Assembly: GCF_011386835.1 (NCBI RefSeq)
Contig: NC_088791.1
Coordinates: forward strand, 11,966,998-12,030,997
Reading direction: 5' to 3'
Source of the DNA: Chrysemys picta bellii
Lineage: Eukaryota > Chordata > Testudines > Emydidae
Length of the DNA stretch: 64,000 nucleotides
This document shows positions 54,901 through 64,000 of this stretch, one piece after another. The stretch's first letter is position 1, and each line of letters opens with the position of its first letter. The translations under genes and the position numbers were made by a program. A model generated the notes under the pieces. It was not told the origin of the DNA. It did not search any database and saw nothing but the letters and a program-made list of their open reading frames with translations.

Positions 54901-55198
54901 TGTTAGCATTGGCTGGTGCATCCTGCTTAGCTTTTGCCACTTCCAGTTCATGCTTCCTTTCTTTTTCTCTCTCCTCCATCTCTTTTTCTTTCAGCTCCAT
55001 AGTTCTCTTGTGAGCCTCCTCTTTGGCTTTTTCCAGCTCCATCTCTCTTTCATGGGCCTCCTTTTTGGCTTTTTCTTCTCTTTCTTTTAGCTCCATCTCT
55101 CTCCTGTGGGCCTCCTCTTTGGCTTTCTCCTCTCTGTCTCTCAGCTCTATCTCTCTCTTGTGGGCCTCCTCTTTGGCTTTTTCTTCTTTGGTAGTCAT
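51986..55198 (-). CDS. Gag-protease-integrase polyprotein of the Gmr1-like element (1070 aa)
   Basis: Start ATG at 55198, 325 bp after the primer site; it is the first in-frame ATG and lies just upstream of the charged repeats. Residues 4-75 are tandem 18-19-residue Lys/Glu-rich coiled-coil repeats (EEKAKEEAHKREMEL type). Capsid follows at 112-270, and its second half (183-268) is SCAN-like. The CCHC knuckle uses C333, C336, H341 and C346. The aspartic protease has DTGA at 392-395. A Pro/Glu/Thr/Ala-rich linker occupies about 484-640. Integrase has its zinc site at H705/H711/C741/C744, catalytic D774, D834 and E870 (exact D-D-35-E spacing), and a GPF motif at 1010-1012. The usual Gypsy chromodomain is absent. 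Fusion of gag to protease and integrase without a frameshift, with RT placed after integrase, is the Gmr1-like arrangement. It is on the minus strand, with the RT-RNase H frame downstream after a UAG. Confidence 0.95.
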   Translation of the reverse strand: MTTKEEKAKEEAHKREIELRDREEKAKEEAHRREMELKEREEKAKKEAHEREMELEKAKEEAHKRTMELKEKEMEEREKERKHELEVAKAKQDAPANANNPPPGTTSHPRKFPIYKAGDDTEAFLENFERACLGYSITADQYMVELRPQLSGPLAEVAAEMPKEHMNSYELFKNKARLRMGLTPEHARRRFRALKWKPDVSFTRHAYHIDKNCDAWVSGANVQSLEDLLSLVKMEQFLEGVPEEIERYILDRKPKTVTEAGEIGAQWVEVAEKKKTSSSWSEYQKGQAETKPYHRGQPKAPPTSQGKPQTPSHPTTPISTNQHRPGDTLAGRCFKCNELGHIKAHCPKNPNRLQFITPQSHQRSPNPDASLIPSERRETLRVGGKKVTAWRDTGAQVSTIHQSLVDPKLINPEATVTIQPFVSQSVTLPTTTLHVQYKGWSGMWTFAVYDNYPIPMLLGEDLANHVKVAKRVGIVTRSQAKQAFTPIPVPEPSTRAPSVLPETQTKVVELDPLPTTATAVVDPIPETQPKPVPEPELATQPAPEPLPALSPALANPSRTPTPEGTSEPELAEAADNPTQEAQPEPEIPHSAPANSGSQSMETAPAPASLPEGPSPSPQSKEELMSPASREQFQAEQEADDSLQKAWAAARSTPPPLRSSNRSRFVVEQGLLYKETISGGHQEDWHPQRQLVVPTKYRVKLLSLAHDHPSGHSGVNRTKDRLGKSFHWEGMGKDVANYVRSCEVCQRVGKPQDQVKAPLQPLPIIEVPFQRVAVDILGPFPKKTPRGKQYVLTFMDFATRWPEAVPLSNTRAKSVCQALTDIFARVGWPSDILTDSGTNSLAGTMENLWEAHGVNHLVATPYHHETNGLVERFNGTLGAVIRKFVNEHSNDWDLVLQQLLFAYRAVPHPSLGFSPFELVYGREVKGPLQLVKQQWEGFTPSPGTNILDFVSNLQNTLRHSLALAKENLKDAQEEQKAWYDKHSRERSFKVGDQVMVLKALQAHKMEASWEGPFTVQERLGAVNYLIASPTSNIKPKVYHVNSLKPFYSRELNVCQFTAQETDDAEWPEGVY
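54395..54652 (-). other. SCAN-like capsid domain (residues 183-268)
   Basis: The helical pattern AR-RRFR-LKW, W in DAWVSGANV, LLSLVKMEQFLEGVPEEI and 'TVTEAGEIGAQWVE' parallels vertebrate SCAN domains: [RxxFRxF], [LCxxWLxPExxTKEQILELLVLEQFL], [LPxExQxWV] and [EA...LED]. SCAN dimerisation domains of zinc-finger genes are known to derive from the capsid of a Gmr1-like Gypsy element, and this is the same part of the capsid. Confidence 0.85.
54974..55189 (-). repeat. In-frame 54-57-bp tandem repeats at the gag N-terminus
   Basis: About four degenerate units encode EEKAKEEAHKREMELKE-like sequence (residues 4-75). On the plus strand the words ctttggctttttc and agctccatctctct alternate. The units would form a charged alpha helix or coiled coil. 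Copy number probably varies between family members; that is inference. Confidence 0.85.
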
Positions 55199-55523
55199 TT
55201 TCCTGTTTTCTTGTGCTGGGTCACCCCCTTTGCAGTTGACAAACTGGGAAGCTCTCAGCTCTGGCTGCTGCAGAGTTAACAGTAACTTTCTAACTAGATA
55301 CTCCCGAGGATGTAAAAAGAAAAAAAAACAAGTCAGCTTGTAAATACCTTTTACCAGTCATTTGCTAATTGAACCCTTCTCTTAACAAAGGACCTGTAAA
55401 AAAAACTTAACACCTCTGCCTTCAGGCAAGGAGAGATAAGATATGCATCTATCTACTTCCAGCTCGGCTTTCCAAGCAGCTAGAAGGAAAAAAAAAATCT
55501 CACTGGCTTTTGGGTTTAAAATG
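55199..55523 (-). other. 5' leader of the Gmr1-like element
   Basis: Untranslated region between the primer site and the gag ATG (about 325 bp), with A/T runs (plus-strand a-runs near 55322 and 55491). No further frame of interest; packaging signals could lie here but none can be named from sequence. Confidence 0.6.
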
Positions 55524-55541
55524 ATCCCACCGCTGCCACCA
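55524..55541 (-). promoter_or_regulatory. Primer binding site, tRNA-Leu type
   Basis: On the minus strand TGGTGGCAGCGGTGGGAT follows the 5' LTR with no gap. As I recall the sequence, it is complementary over 18 nt to the CCA-bearing 3' end of vertebrate tRNA-Leu(AAG) (...ATCCCACCGCTGCCA-CCA). The match beginning directly at the LTR edge supports the element boundary. Confidence 0.8.
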
Positions 55542-56358
55542 TGTCAGGACTGAGATCCCCACTTTGAACTTTAGGGTACAAATGTAGGGGCCTGCATAAA
55601 AACTTCTAAGCTTAATTACCAGCTTAGCTCTGGTTCGGCTGCCACCATTTTCAATGGATTCCCTCCCTGGGAAACCTTGAAAAACCTTCACCAAATCCCT
55701 GGTGAAAACAAATCCAACCCCTTGGATTTAAAACAAGGGGAAATTAACCATTCCCCTCCTTCCTCCCACCAACTCCTGGTGAATCAAGATCCAAAACCCC
55801 TTTGGATCTAAAACAAGGAAAAAATCAATCAGGTTCTTAAAAAGAAGGTTTTTAATTAAAGAAAAAGGTAAAAATCATCTCTGTAAAATCAGTATGGAAA
55901 TCAACCTTACAGGGTAATCAAACTTAAAGAGCTCAGAGGACTCCCCTCTAGTCTCAGGTTCAAGGTACAGCAAACAAAGATAAACACTCTAGTAAAAGGT
56001 ACATTTACAAGTTGAGAAAAACAAAGGAAAACTAACACGCCTTGCCTGGCTATTTACTTACAAGTTTGAAATAGGAGAGGCTTGTTTAGAAAGATGTGGA
56101 GAACCTGGATTGATGTCTGGTCCCTCTCATTCCCTGAGAACGAACACCATCCCAAAACAAAGAACACAAACAAAAGCCTTCCCCCCCCAAGATTTGAAAG
56201 TATCTTGTCCCCTTATTGGTCCTTTAGGTCAGATGCCAGCCAGGTTACCTGAGCTTCTTAACCCTTTACAGGGAAAAGGATTTTGGAGTCTCTGGCCAGG
56301 AGGGATTTATAGTACTGTACACAGGACAGCTATTACCCTTCCCTTTATAGTTATGACA
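55542..56358 (-). repeat. 5' LTR (817 bp)
   Basis: The 5' LTR in the element's own orientation, bounded by TGTCA and TGACA. It is identical to the other LTR except for a run of eight C (56181-56188) instead of nine. Two minus-strand TATA-like words, TATAAA at 56306-56311 and in CTATAAAGGG at 56341-56350, lie near its start and could direct transcription. Confidence 0.97.
56306..56311 (-). promoter_or_regulatory. Candidate TATA box in the 5' LTR
   Basis: TATAAA on the minus strand in the context CAGTACTATAAATCC, about 47-53 nt inside the LTR. A second TATAAA lies closer to the edge (within 56341-56350). No start site can be seen from sequence alone. Confidence 0.4.
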
Positions 56359-56363
56359 ATAGC
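56359..56363. repeat. Target site duplication (5' side of the element)
   Basis: atagc, exact copy of 49556-49560. Confidence 0.9.
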
Positions 56364-56429
56364 GGTCAGTGATTCTTTAAACCAACTTGGCCATTCATCC
56401 TTATTTTTAGAGTGGGCACATGCTTTTCT

Positions 56430-56645
56430 GGCGTGATTGAGGGATGGTCTTGGTATTAATGCACTGGCCTGAGACTCAGGAAACACAGGTTCAATTCCTG
56501 GCCCTGCCACAGACTGTCTGTGTGATCTTGGGCAAGTCACTTAATCTCTCTGTGTCTCAGTTTTCCATTTATAAAATGGGTCTAGTAAGATTACCCTACA
56601 TCACAGGGGTGTTGTGAGGGTAAGTTTACCAGTGTATGTGATACC
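56430..56645 (+). mobile_element. MIR SINE
   Basis: tRNA-like head (gtattaatgcactggcctgag ... aggttcaattcctggcc, a B-box-like word), then the MIR core ttgggcaagtcacttaatctctctgtg and cagttttccatttataaaatggg, and tail ggtgttgtgaggg. Confidence 0.85.
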
Positions 56646-56654
56646 TATCTGGGC

Positions 56655-56825
56655 CCCATTACCACAGGATCTGTGCCCCCCACAACACTCCTGTGAGGTA
56701 GGGAGATAGTAACCCTACAGATGGGGACTGAGGCTCATAGAGAGATTGGGTGACTTGCCTAAGGCCACATAGGAAGTCTATGATAGAGCCAGGAATTGAA
56801 CCTAGCTGTCCCAGGTTCCAGCCAA
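56655..56825 (-). mobile_element. MIR SINE, opposite strand
   Basis: The reverse complement holds the core words (ggcaagtcacccaatctc, gcctcagtccccatctgtag) and a head (caggttcaattcctggc). It lies tail to tail with the copy at 56430. Ancient. Confidence 0.7.
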
Positions 56826-58167
56826 GTCCCCTTTTCCACAAACCATCCTCCTCTCAGATAAGAAGCTGGTGGAAGACATAGGCAGGGAGGTCACTGAAAA
56901 ACTTCCTTTTTTTTTTTTAAAGAGAGAAGTTGATTTTTCTTTTCCAGGTTTCCCTGGCGCCGTTTGTAATGAATTCACACCTTTTTATTTCCAGAGAGGT
57001 TGAGGAAATAAATTCAGCACTAACCAATGCAGCAAACTCTCTCGAGACAGACTTCCCATCTAGGCCTGCCAAATCCCGAGGCTGCTTTTTGCAGTGTCCT
57101 CATTTAACCTTTACCAGAGCCAAAAAATATGCGAAGAGCTGACCCTTCCAGGCACTGGCTATTAACCTTGCTACTAACAATCAGTCAAATTAACGCTGGT
57201 GGACTGAAAGTGCGGTTGATCGCTTTGGCAAGGAAGTCCTACCTTTTGTTGTTAAAGATAAAGCCGTCAGACACAATTTACCCAGCTAGTTAAATCCTTT
57301 GGCTGAGATGTAAAAGGAATTGGAAAAGGCAAATGAATTAAATAACTCTCAATATGCAGCGGGATTCAACCACCTCTCTGTTTCTGACTTGTTTTTAGGT
57401 GGTTTGGAGTGGGCCCACACCTGCCCTGGGCCATGTCTCCAGCTAGTGTAAAAATCTGGCCCCTGGGAGCTGAGTTTACAAACTGAGCTTCGTTAGTTTT
57501 GTGCTCATTGCATAATAAATGCCAGCGATTGCTGAGATTTCAACACCACAGTCCTTGGCACGAGGGAAGCACTTTTAGAAGCTTTCCTGCTGAGTTTAAA
57601 TGTTAGGACTCAGTCCCGTACCCCTTCGACAGTGCCCAGGTTGACTGATGCTGGGGAGCTCTGCAGACAGAGGGAAATGAGGAATTGTCCCCTCGTCAGA
57701 CAACACTCAGCAGCAGCGTGGCCCTGGTATTGGGGGAAGGACCAGAGGATTTGTGTAGTGGTGAAGCCATCGGATTCTCCCCATCCAGGCCCGCCCATCA
57801 CCAAACCTCCCCTAGGAAACAGCATGCAGAGAACTTCCTTCCATGCCCCCTAGCCCCGGGTGGTGGCCCTAGAGCACTTTTACAAGAAGAGGGCGGAATA
57901 CACTCTGGGCCTGATGCAAATCACATTGAAGTCAAATGGGGTTCTTTCCACTCATTTCAGTAGGCTTTGAATCAGTCCCCCTCTGAGCAGGAAGCCAGAT
58001 TTTCCTGTTTACATTGTGGCCATTATTTTTGAGTCATCGAGGGCCTGCATCTGTGCTTCCGACTCTGATAAAAGTCCCACTGGGGGCCAGCTCCTGGTGT
58101 TCTCGTCTGAGTGACTCACAACAGAGAATGCAAATCTCAGGTCAGATGGTCAGAAAATAGGACAGAC
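56826..58167. other. No recognisable gene
   Basis: Nothing supportable. Frames at 57610-57963 on both strands show no domain. Words at 57890-57985 (tgggcctgatgcaaatcacattgaagtcaaatggg) look like a small DNA-element family common here. Confidence 0.4.
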
Positions 58168-59257
58168 ATCTCAAATTGGTGGTATATTCTATGATTAGAT
58201 TTCACCAAGCCAGTAACACATGTGCACTCCCGGATTACTATATTAGTATCACCATGGAGTCACAGACAGTCCCCTCAGGATCTCCAGTGCATCTCGCCAC
58301 CCAGACAAACTAGACTTTGTGATGAAAGGTTATTAAACCCCCCAAATCATCTCACATTAGGTTACTCCCAATTCCAAAGGATCCGTCAGTGGATATTCTT
58401 GATCTTACACCAAAAACAATGCTGGAAACTAACTAAAGGTTTATTAGCTAAGAAACTAAATGAGAGTTATTGAGAAGTTAAAGCAGGAAAAATACATTAA
58501 CAGATGAGTCAAAGCTTGTAAGTCCAAAATGTTAACAGAGTTTAAGGAATCTGATAGATTTCCAAAAGTTCCTCAGGGTTACCCAGAGAAATTCTGGGGA
58601 TCTCTGTCCACTTGTTTATTATTCACCCTGTTAAAATCCAAAACAGTTCAGAAATGCAGGATCATTCCCTTAAACCAGCATGTATAGATCCTGCTCACAG
58701 AAGACCATCTGAGCAGTGTCTTCACCCACATGGGTCCTTCCTTTGATGAGGAATAAGCAATGCAGACAGTCTGTGAATTCCCAGTGTTGCTTAATGTCCA
58801 TTGCTTTGAAATTAGCCTCTTCTTCTTTTATATCCCCCAAGGCTTCATCTGCATTTAATGAGTTATTTAGTTACAAGAATATACGTAATACAATTGCCTG
58901 CCGTTACATTAGGATAGGGATAGATAAGTGAAAACAATACAAGTAACACTTTATTAGTTTTCATGCAGTTTACGTAACAAGTAAATTCTTATCTTAATAC
59001 TAACTCACATTCTAATTAAGTACAGGGTTTATATATAATGTAATGCAATAGAATTCAACAGGTTACAGATAAGTGAAGACAATAACATTAGCATTTCACT
59101 AGTTTTCATGAATTTAGAGCAAATGTAATTACCAGGGCATATGCCATGTAAATGTAATGTAATAACATCCTCCTTTGTCCTATTATAATAAGCGAATACA
59201 CAAGGGAATTGGTCTATGGCTCTGATTTGAGCTGGCAACCTGCGAGATGGCATCACA
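58168..59257 (-). mobile_element. Solo-LTR-like block, copy B
   Basis: Collinear and same orientation as 33785-34788, diverged from it (ttagatttcaccaa.ccagtaaca; atggagtcacagac; aaaggtttattagctaagaaa). Read on minus, it starts TGTGATGCCATC. A partly repeated stretch near 58900-59100 (ataagtgaaaacaata ... cactttattagttttcatg, then ataagtgaagacaata ... ttcactagttttcatg) suggests an internal duplication of about 135 bp. Confidence 0.55.
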
Positions 59258-61098
59258 GGCATAAACTGGTGAAAACAATGGAGCTATGACAATTTATACT
59301 AGCCAAGGATGTGGCCTCCATAGACTAGAATGGCAACTTGTCCTGAATAAGGAGGGCACTATTGGATTTCAAATGGGGAAAGAAACATTGGTTGCATGGT
59401 TTTGGGGAGCTTTTATGAGAAATCTGGCAGCCTTTGTGGACCTATTTATTGACCATACAAATCAAAGATTCTTTTCCTTCCTACTCCTAGAATGGAAAGG
59501 TTGATTTCCAGACCAGAGCGACACAATACATACGTGGTCATTTCAGCATGTGTTTTTTGGCTAGTGTTTTTCCTGTGTGGGGGCTCTTTTCTTACAGCAT
59601 AGAATGAGCTGATATTGCTGTAAAAACATTTCCCCGTTATCCACACATTACACAATTAGTGTGAAGATAGTTTGATCGTAAATAGTGGAATCCCCTAGAC
59701 TGACCTGGAAAGTTCATAGTCTTGCAAGAGCTAGTGAGAAATTTAATTTGCACGAAACTACTTGAGAGTGGGAAAGTGTGAAACATGCTGAACTCAGCAG
59801 TTACCCGTTGGTCTCATTTAGTATATAGAGCCTTCCGAAAAACACATCCCTGTAAAATTAAATGCACGTATCTGTGTATCTATTTATAGAGTCAGATTCA
59901 TCCCTAGCGTAATTCCATTGATTCATCCTGGGTATGAGTAAATCCCAACCCAGTGCAATGCATTCCTGGTAAAAATCATTCCTTGTGTAACTCCACTGAC
60001 ACAGGCCTGTGTCAATTCATGCCTGATGTAACTTCTTGTAACTCCAATGGATATTGGCCAGAAAGTGTCCCCTCCAAGGCAACTGGGGCACTTCATTAAA
60101 AATGCATTGGGCCAAACATGAATGACATATTATACATTACATACTGCAGGGACGAAGGCCATATGATGGATGGATGGGTAGATGGCAAGGTATGTGCTAC
60201 AGCTGGTGTTGGCAGAAATCATGATATAAACAACAAAACTTCTTCTGAAAGAGAAGTATTTTAGGCATTTTAAAATGGGGAGGGATGGGCTAAAGCAGAT
60301 ATTTCCACACTGGTGGGACTGCTGTAACAAAGTCTCATCTCCCACACGAGACCTGGCCTGACATCCCCTACAAGGGTCTAGACTGAGCTGCCATTAGACC
60401 AGTGGGGTTGGCCCTGCCTAGAAGATCACTACAGCTGAGGATAGTTGGGCCTCGTTTGCCATGTTGTATGGTTGTTGCGCTGTGTTTTGGGCTCCAGCAC
60501 CTGAACTCAGGTTGTGATTCAACTTCTCCACCTTACTTCCTGAGTTCCCCCCTCCAGGGGCTTTGTCTAGTTTGCAGGCTCTCATAAGTTACAATCTGCC
60601 TTGGGGCCTTCCAGGAGGAGAGATGTCCCCTGCTGTGTAGGGGAGGTTGCCCATCTCACCAGTATCCATTAATGAAACCAGCCTGCTGCTGGTCTGGTCT
60701 GTCATGGCTGTTAACTGGGGCCCGGCACAGCTCCACTCCTGCCTACATCTCTGCTCTGATTTCACCCCACATCCCTTTAAGCTCCCCATGCTCTCCACAG
60801 CCCTTTGCCTCACTACAACTTCCCTCCCCTTCTCTCACCATCAGTTTTGCCCTTTCCTTCAGGATGCCCCCTGTACTTGAATAACTTCCCACAAATGTCC
60901 CTCCAATGAACCTTCAAGCCCCCCATGAAAATCTTCTCAAAGCCTTGAACCTAGAGTGGGCTTAAACCCAGCCCACAGGCCTGAACAGCCCTTAACCTTC
61001 CCTGGGAGGAGAGAGTTCTCAACTGGAGCTGCCATTTGCAAATGGCCCCTACTCTTAATAATGGGCTGAACCAAAACCCTGGATCTGAACAACCCAAC
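59258..61098. other. No recognisable gene
   Basis: No supported gene. Around 59890-60060 the words 'gtaattccattgattcatcctggg' and 'gtgtaactccactgac' repeat, resembling small DNA-element families. Frames at 60402-60884 are chance. Confidence 0.4.
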
Positions 61099-61195
61099 AT
61101 AGAATCATAGGACTGTAAGGGACCTTGAGAGGTCATCTAGTCCAGTCCCCTGCACTCATGGCAGGACTAAGTATTATCTAGGCTATCTCTGACAG
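61099..61195 (-). mobile_element. CR1 LINE 3' tail
   Basis: Begins atagaatcataggactgtaagggaccttgagagg, then tctagtccagtcccctgc and caggactaagtattatc. Highly truncated, non-coding. Confidence 0.88.
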
Positions 61196-62340
61196 GTGGA
61201 TCCAGACCTGTATTTTGCAGCGTGAGCCCATCCCTAATGAAGAACCTGATCCTGTGAGGTCCAGACTGGCTCCTTAGAGGTGCAGATCACCCTCTCTGCT
61301 CACTGGAATCCTCAGCTCATAGGATCAGGCCAATTTTTTAAAACTTGGGTGCCTGAAATGCCGGGGGCCTGATTTTTCAGAGATGCTAAACACCTGCAGC
61401 TTCTGGTGAAGCTGATGGGAGCTGGGAAGGTTCTTGCTGGGGTGCCCTGCACCTGGAATATCGGCCCCTAACCATGCTGTGAAAGCGATGCCTCGCGGTA
61501 TTGATCATGATTGTGTGGGGAGCAGTAGGATTGGATTGAGGAGTGCTTGATTTATTAAAGACAAAGTTCCATATGTTTTTAATGGAGTGATGTGTCTCTC
61601 AACTGGCACAACCCTTCCCCAGGACTGCCTGTTCCACTCAACACTGTTAGTCCATTCCATGGACCAATGCAGGGTTTGGAGGAGATGCAATGGCAGACCC
61701 TATTCTCCACTCACATTGAGGTGCTGTGTGCCCTGGGGTTGCACGAAAAGGAGCAGTCTCTGCAAATGAGACTCCTTGAGCGCCCCCCCCATGCATAAGG
61801 ACCTGTCACAATCCAAGCTCTATATTGCTTTAATCAGGCCACAGACAGGCTTAGTTTGTAAGTCAGTGGCATAGCAGAAAACCCTGAATCTTAAGAATGC
61901 TGGGCCAATGCTGTAACATGCATGGTTAATACACCCCACTGGGGTGGGGAATTGCTGGGTCCCCTGCATCTATTCACCAGCTGCTTTCACACGCATTACA
62001 TTGCTGCATCCAGTCTGCCCTGTTCCCAGCTGTCTGCAATAAAGTCAACATTCCCAGCCACTCTGATGTGAGTGTCTGTGCTTAGCCGAGTGAAAGGGAT
62101 TTGATTTTTCATCCCCTGTCCTGGGAATCTCTGGCTATTAGGTGCATAAAAACCTTAAGTGCCTGCTTCTTATTTACTCTAAGACCACTTTATACCTGTC
62201 TGGCAGGGTAAAGGGAGCTTAAAGTGGGTGTATGCTTCTTGTCATGTCCTCACACTGCTTCCCACCAGCTCCGTGCACATGCGATTGCCCGATCATTGCA
62301 CACCGCCCGGAAGAGCATTCGTGCTCAAGCAGCTAGCATT
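61196..62340. other. No recognisable gene or repeat
   Basis: Nothing supportable. Confidence 0.4.
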
Positions 62341-62428
62341 GAATCATAGAATGTCAAGGTTGGAAGGGACCTCAAGAGATCATCTAGTCCAACCCCTTGC
62401 TCACAGCAGGACCAATCCCCAACTAAAT
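62341..62428 (-). mobile_element. CR1 LINE 3' tail
   Basis: aatcatagaatgtcaaggttggaagggacctcaagagatc ... ccccaactaaattg. Possible short duplication of 'attg' at both edges (62338-62341 and 62425-62428). Non-coding and close to the young subfamily at 38 kb. Confidence 0.9.
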
Positions 62429-64000
62429 TGCAGGAGGTGCTTCATATTTTGAGGCTTTCTGCCGCAGTCACAGGTATTGGGGCCAGTGATTTAGCCCCAC
62501 TTGATCGTCACATCTCTAAACCAGGCAACTCCAGGGTGGAGTTGATTGAGGCAATGCCACACAGTCCAAGGCTGACCTGCACCAGGTGATAGGGGATCGA
62601 CTGATTGGAGCCAGAGCACAGAGGCTACAGGATCGTTCTCCACTCATTTGCCCTAACTGATCCCTTGTCTGTTTGGGTGACAATGTGAGGGGTTTAATGG
62701 TGGCAAGAAATCTTGGCTGAGACATCAGTGGCCTCAGCGTCGGTGTTAGATCATAGAGCGGATGTCTTGGCTCTGTGCATTGCCTCGTGCGCTCAATTCT
62801 ACTAGCAACTTCCAGCGTATCTTTACACAGGCGGGGGGCATAAAGGGACTTAAACGGTAAATGAGAATCAGGACGTCTATTTATTAAGGAATCAGAGTGT
62901 AATAATACATCATGATTTTATGTACTTTTGAAGTGTGAATGAACTCCTCCATCTCTATGTGATCCTTAATAAGAACAGCTAAAAATAATACCACACAACC
63001 AGGGCAAAGGGAATACTCCCCCCCCCCCCCCCCGCCACCTTCTAGTAGATGGCAGACGGCAATAGTGATTGTAAATAGTTAACGTCCTCTGACTTATGAA
63101 TTGGTTTGGAAAGATTTCACATGGCCATAAACCTGCTTCTCAGAAGTTGACGTGAACCACGCAGGGCATTGCATTTCCTTCTGCTTTCCCCATTGCTTAG
63201 TCTGTGTTTGAATATGGTTGTTTAATATTTACATTTGTTTCAGCTGGGGGCTGATTTCCCTCCCCCCCACTCAGATTAAATTTTAGCTTTGAAACTCACA
63301 GAGCTGCTCCTGTTTATCTTAAAACTGAAAGAAAAAAAAAAGGCATATTCTGCTAGGCTGTACTGTGGATGAATCAACATTGAAATATACAACATGAAGG
63401 GCCAGAACTTTGCCAGATGTAACTTGCACAGCTCCGCTGACTTTAACAGAGTTTGGGACATATCCTCAGCTGGTATACATCAGATAGCTCCATTGAAACC
63501 CTGGAGCTGTTCTGATTTATGCCATCTGGGAAGCTAGCCCAATTTTATTAATCGGAGAATGCTCAGCCTTACCACTGTCCATGAAGCACAAGGGACTGTG
63601 CCGGTTTACAGTATAAAGCGCTTGTTTGGCTAAATTTACCTTTTCCTATTTTATAATCGGAAGTGCGTCCCCCGTGGCATTGAATACGATAAATAAGAGA
63701 AGACAGATGCACTGTTAGTTTTAATCATGTCATTTGCATGCAGAAATCTGGAATCAGAGCTCAGTCATCTGAGGACAAGGGAAGAACTGGGGGCAAAATG
63801 AGTTTGTGTGTGCACATAAAGCCGGTAATGCAGAGGGCTGCCTTACATAACAGAAAGGCTCTACACAAACGGGGAAAAATGCCAGGTGCATAGAAGGCCT
63901 ATTTAGCCACCGCTGCAAAGATAGCTGATAAAACCATAGATGATGTTTCACTGCCCAGCATGTTAAAGCATTTTTGGATTGGAACCTTTAATTTACTCAG
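62429..64000. other. No recognisable gene; poly-C run at 63018-63033
   Basis: A run of 16 C is present at 63018-63033. Otherwise there is AT-rich intergenic sequence with no supported gene or named repeat. Confidence 0.45.

Larger units (their letters stand above)
49561..56358 (-). mobile_element. Complete Gmr1-like Ty3/Gypsy LTR retrotransposon (6798 bp)
   Basis: Both LTRs (818 and 817 bp), the primer site, gag, protease, integrase, RT, RNase H and purine tract are all present. An exact 5-bp target duplication surrounds them. RT and capsid sequences are Ty3/Gypsy-like, but integrase lies before RT, the Copia-type order described for Gmr1-like Gypsy elements of deuterostomes. There is no chromodomain and no envelope: only 160 bp lie between the RNase H stop and the 3' LTR. 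LTR near-identity shows that it inserted very recently. One in-frame UAG between integrase and RT is its only coding interruption. Minus strand, so 5' is at the right. Confidence 0.96.

Noticed and set aside
49561..56358. Endogenous retrovirus
   Set aside because: No envelope frame between RNase H and the 3' LTR, and the integrase-first order and CCHC/SCAN-like gag fit a Gmr1-like Gypsy retrotransposon.
49561..56358. Copia-type element, because integrase precedes RT
   Set aside because: RT words (DLTKGYWQVPL, FGLRNAPATFQ, YLDD) and the GPF-type integrase end are Gypsy-like, not Copia-like.

Overview
This window is non-coding vertebrate DNA. I found no host protein-coding exon, rRNA or functional tRNA gene that I could support. 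Nearly everything recognisable is a transposable element. The mix points to a sauropsid and most likely a cryptodire (hidden-necked) turtle. The evidence is: CR1 LINEs ending in repeated ATTCTATG octamers; SINEs with a tRNA-like head and a CR1-like tail, as in the tortoise Pol III SINE family; Penelope-like elements with a GIY-YIG remnant; many short hAT-type elements with 8-bp target duplications; and old MIR SINEs. The species call is inference from repeat families I remember, not from a database match.

Layout. 1-12.3 kb holds sparse repeat fragments (short inverted-repeat elements, a GT microsatellite, SINE and CR1 tails). 12.3-12.9 kb is the 3' end of one CR1 subfamily. 13.5-19 kb carries several short DNA elements and a GC-rich repeat. 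19.2-23.7 kb is one old minus-strand CR1-type LINE cut into pieces by four younger insertions. 24.6-25.3 kb has two clean hAT-type elements. 25.7-37.3 kb is mixed: AT-rich foldback-like elements, a SINE inside a DNA element, a solo-LTR-like block, MIRs, and two short Penelope-derived insertions with exact target duplications. 37.97-40.38 kb is a 5'-truncated but largely open CR1 ORF2. 40.5-43.7 kb has a hAT-type element, a Penelope foldback and a longer Penelope fragment. 45.8-47.9 kb is a three-layer nest (CR1 in CR1, plus a hAT-type element in the older CR1).

The outstanding object is at 49561-56358. It is a complete, very young LTR retrotransposon on the minus strand. Its two LTRs differ only by one C in a homopolymer. 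It has a 5-bp target duplication, a plausible tRNA-Leu primer site and intact catalytic residues throughout. The domain order is gag (coiled-coil repeats, SCAN-like capsid, CCHC knuckle) - protease - integrase - reverse transcriptase - RNase H. Integrase therefore precedes RT, the Copia-like order of the rare Gmr1-like branch of Ty3/Gypsy elements. A single in-frame UAG separates integrase from RT, and both reading frames are otherwise open. Whether that UAG is a recoding site or a private mutation is the best question in the window.

56.4-64 kb returns to MIRs, a second solo-LTR-like block of the family seen at 33.8 kb, CR1 tails and unannotated sequence.
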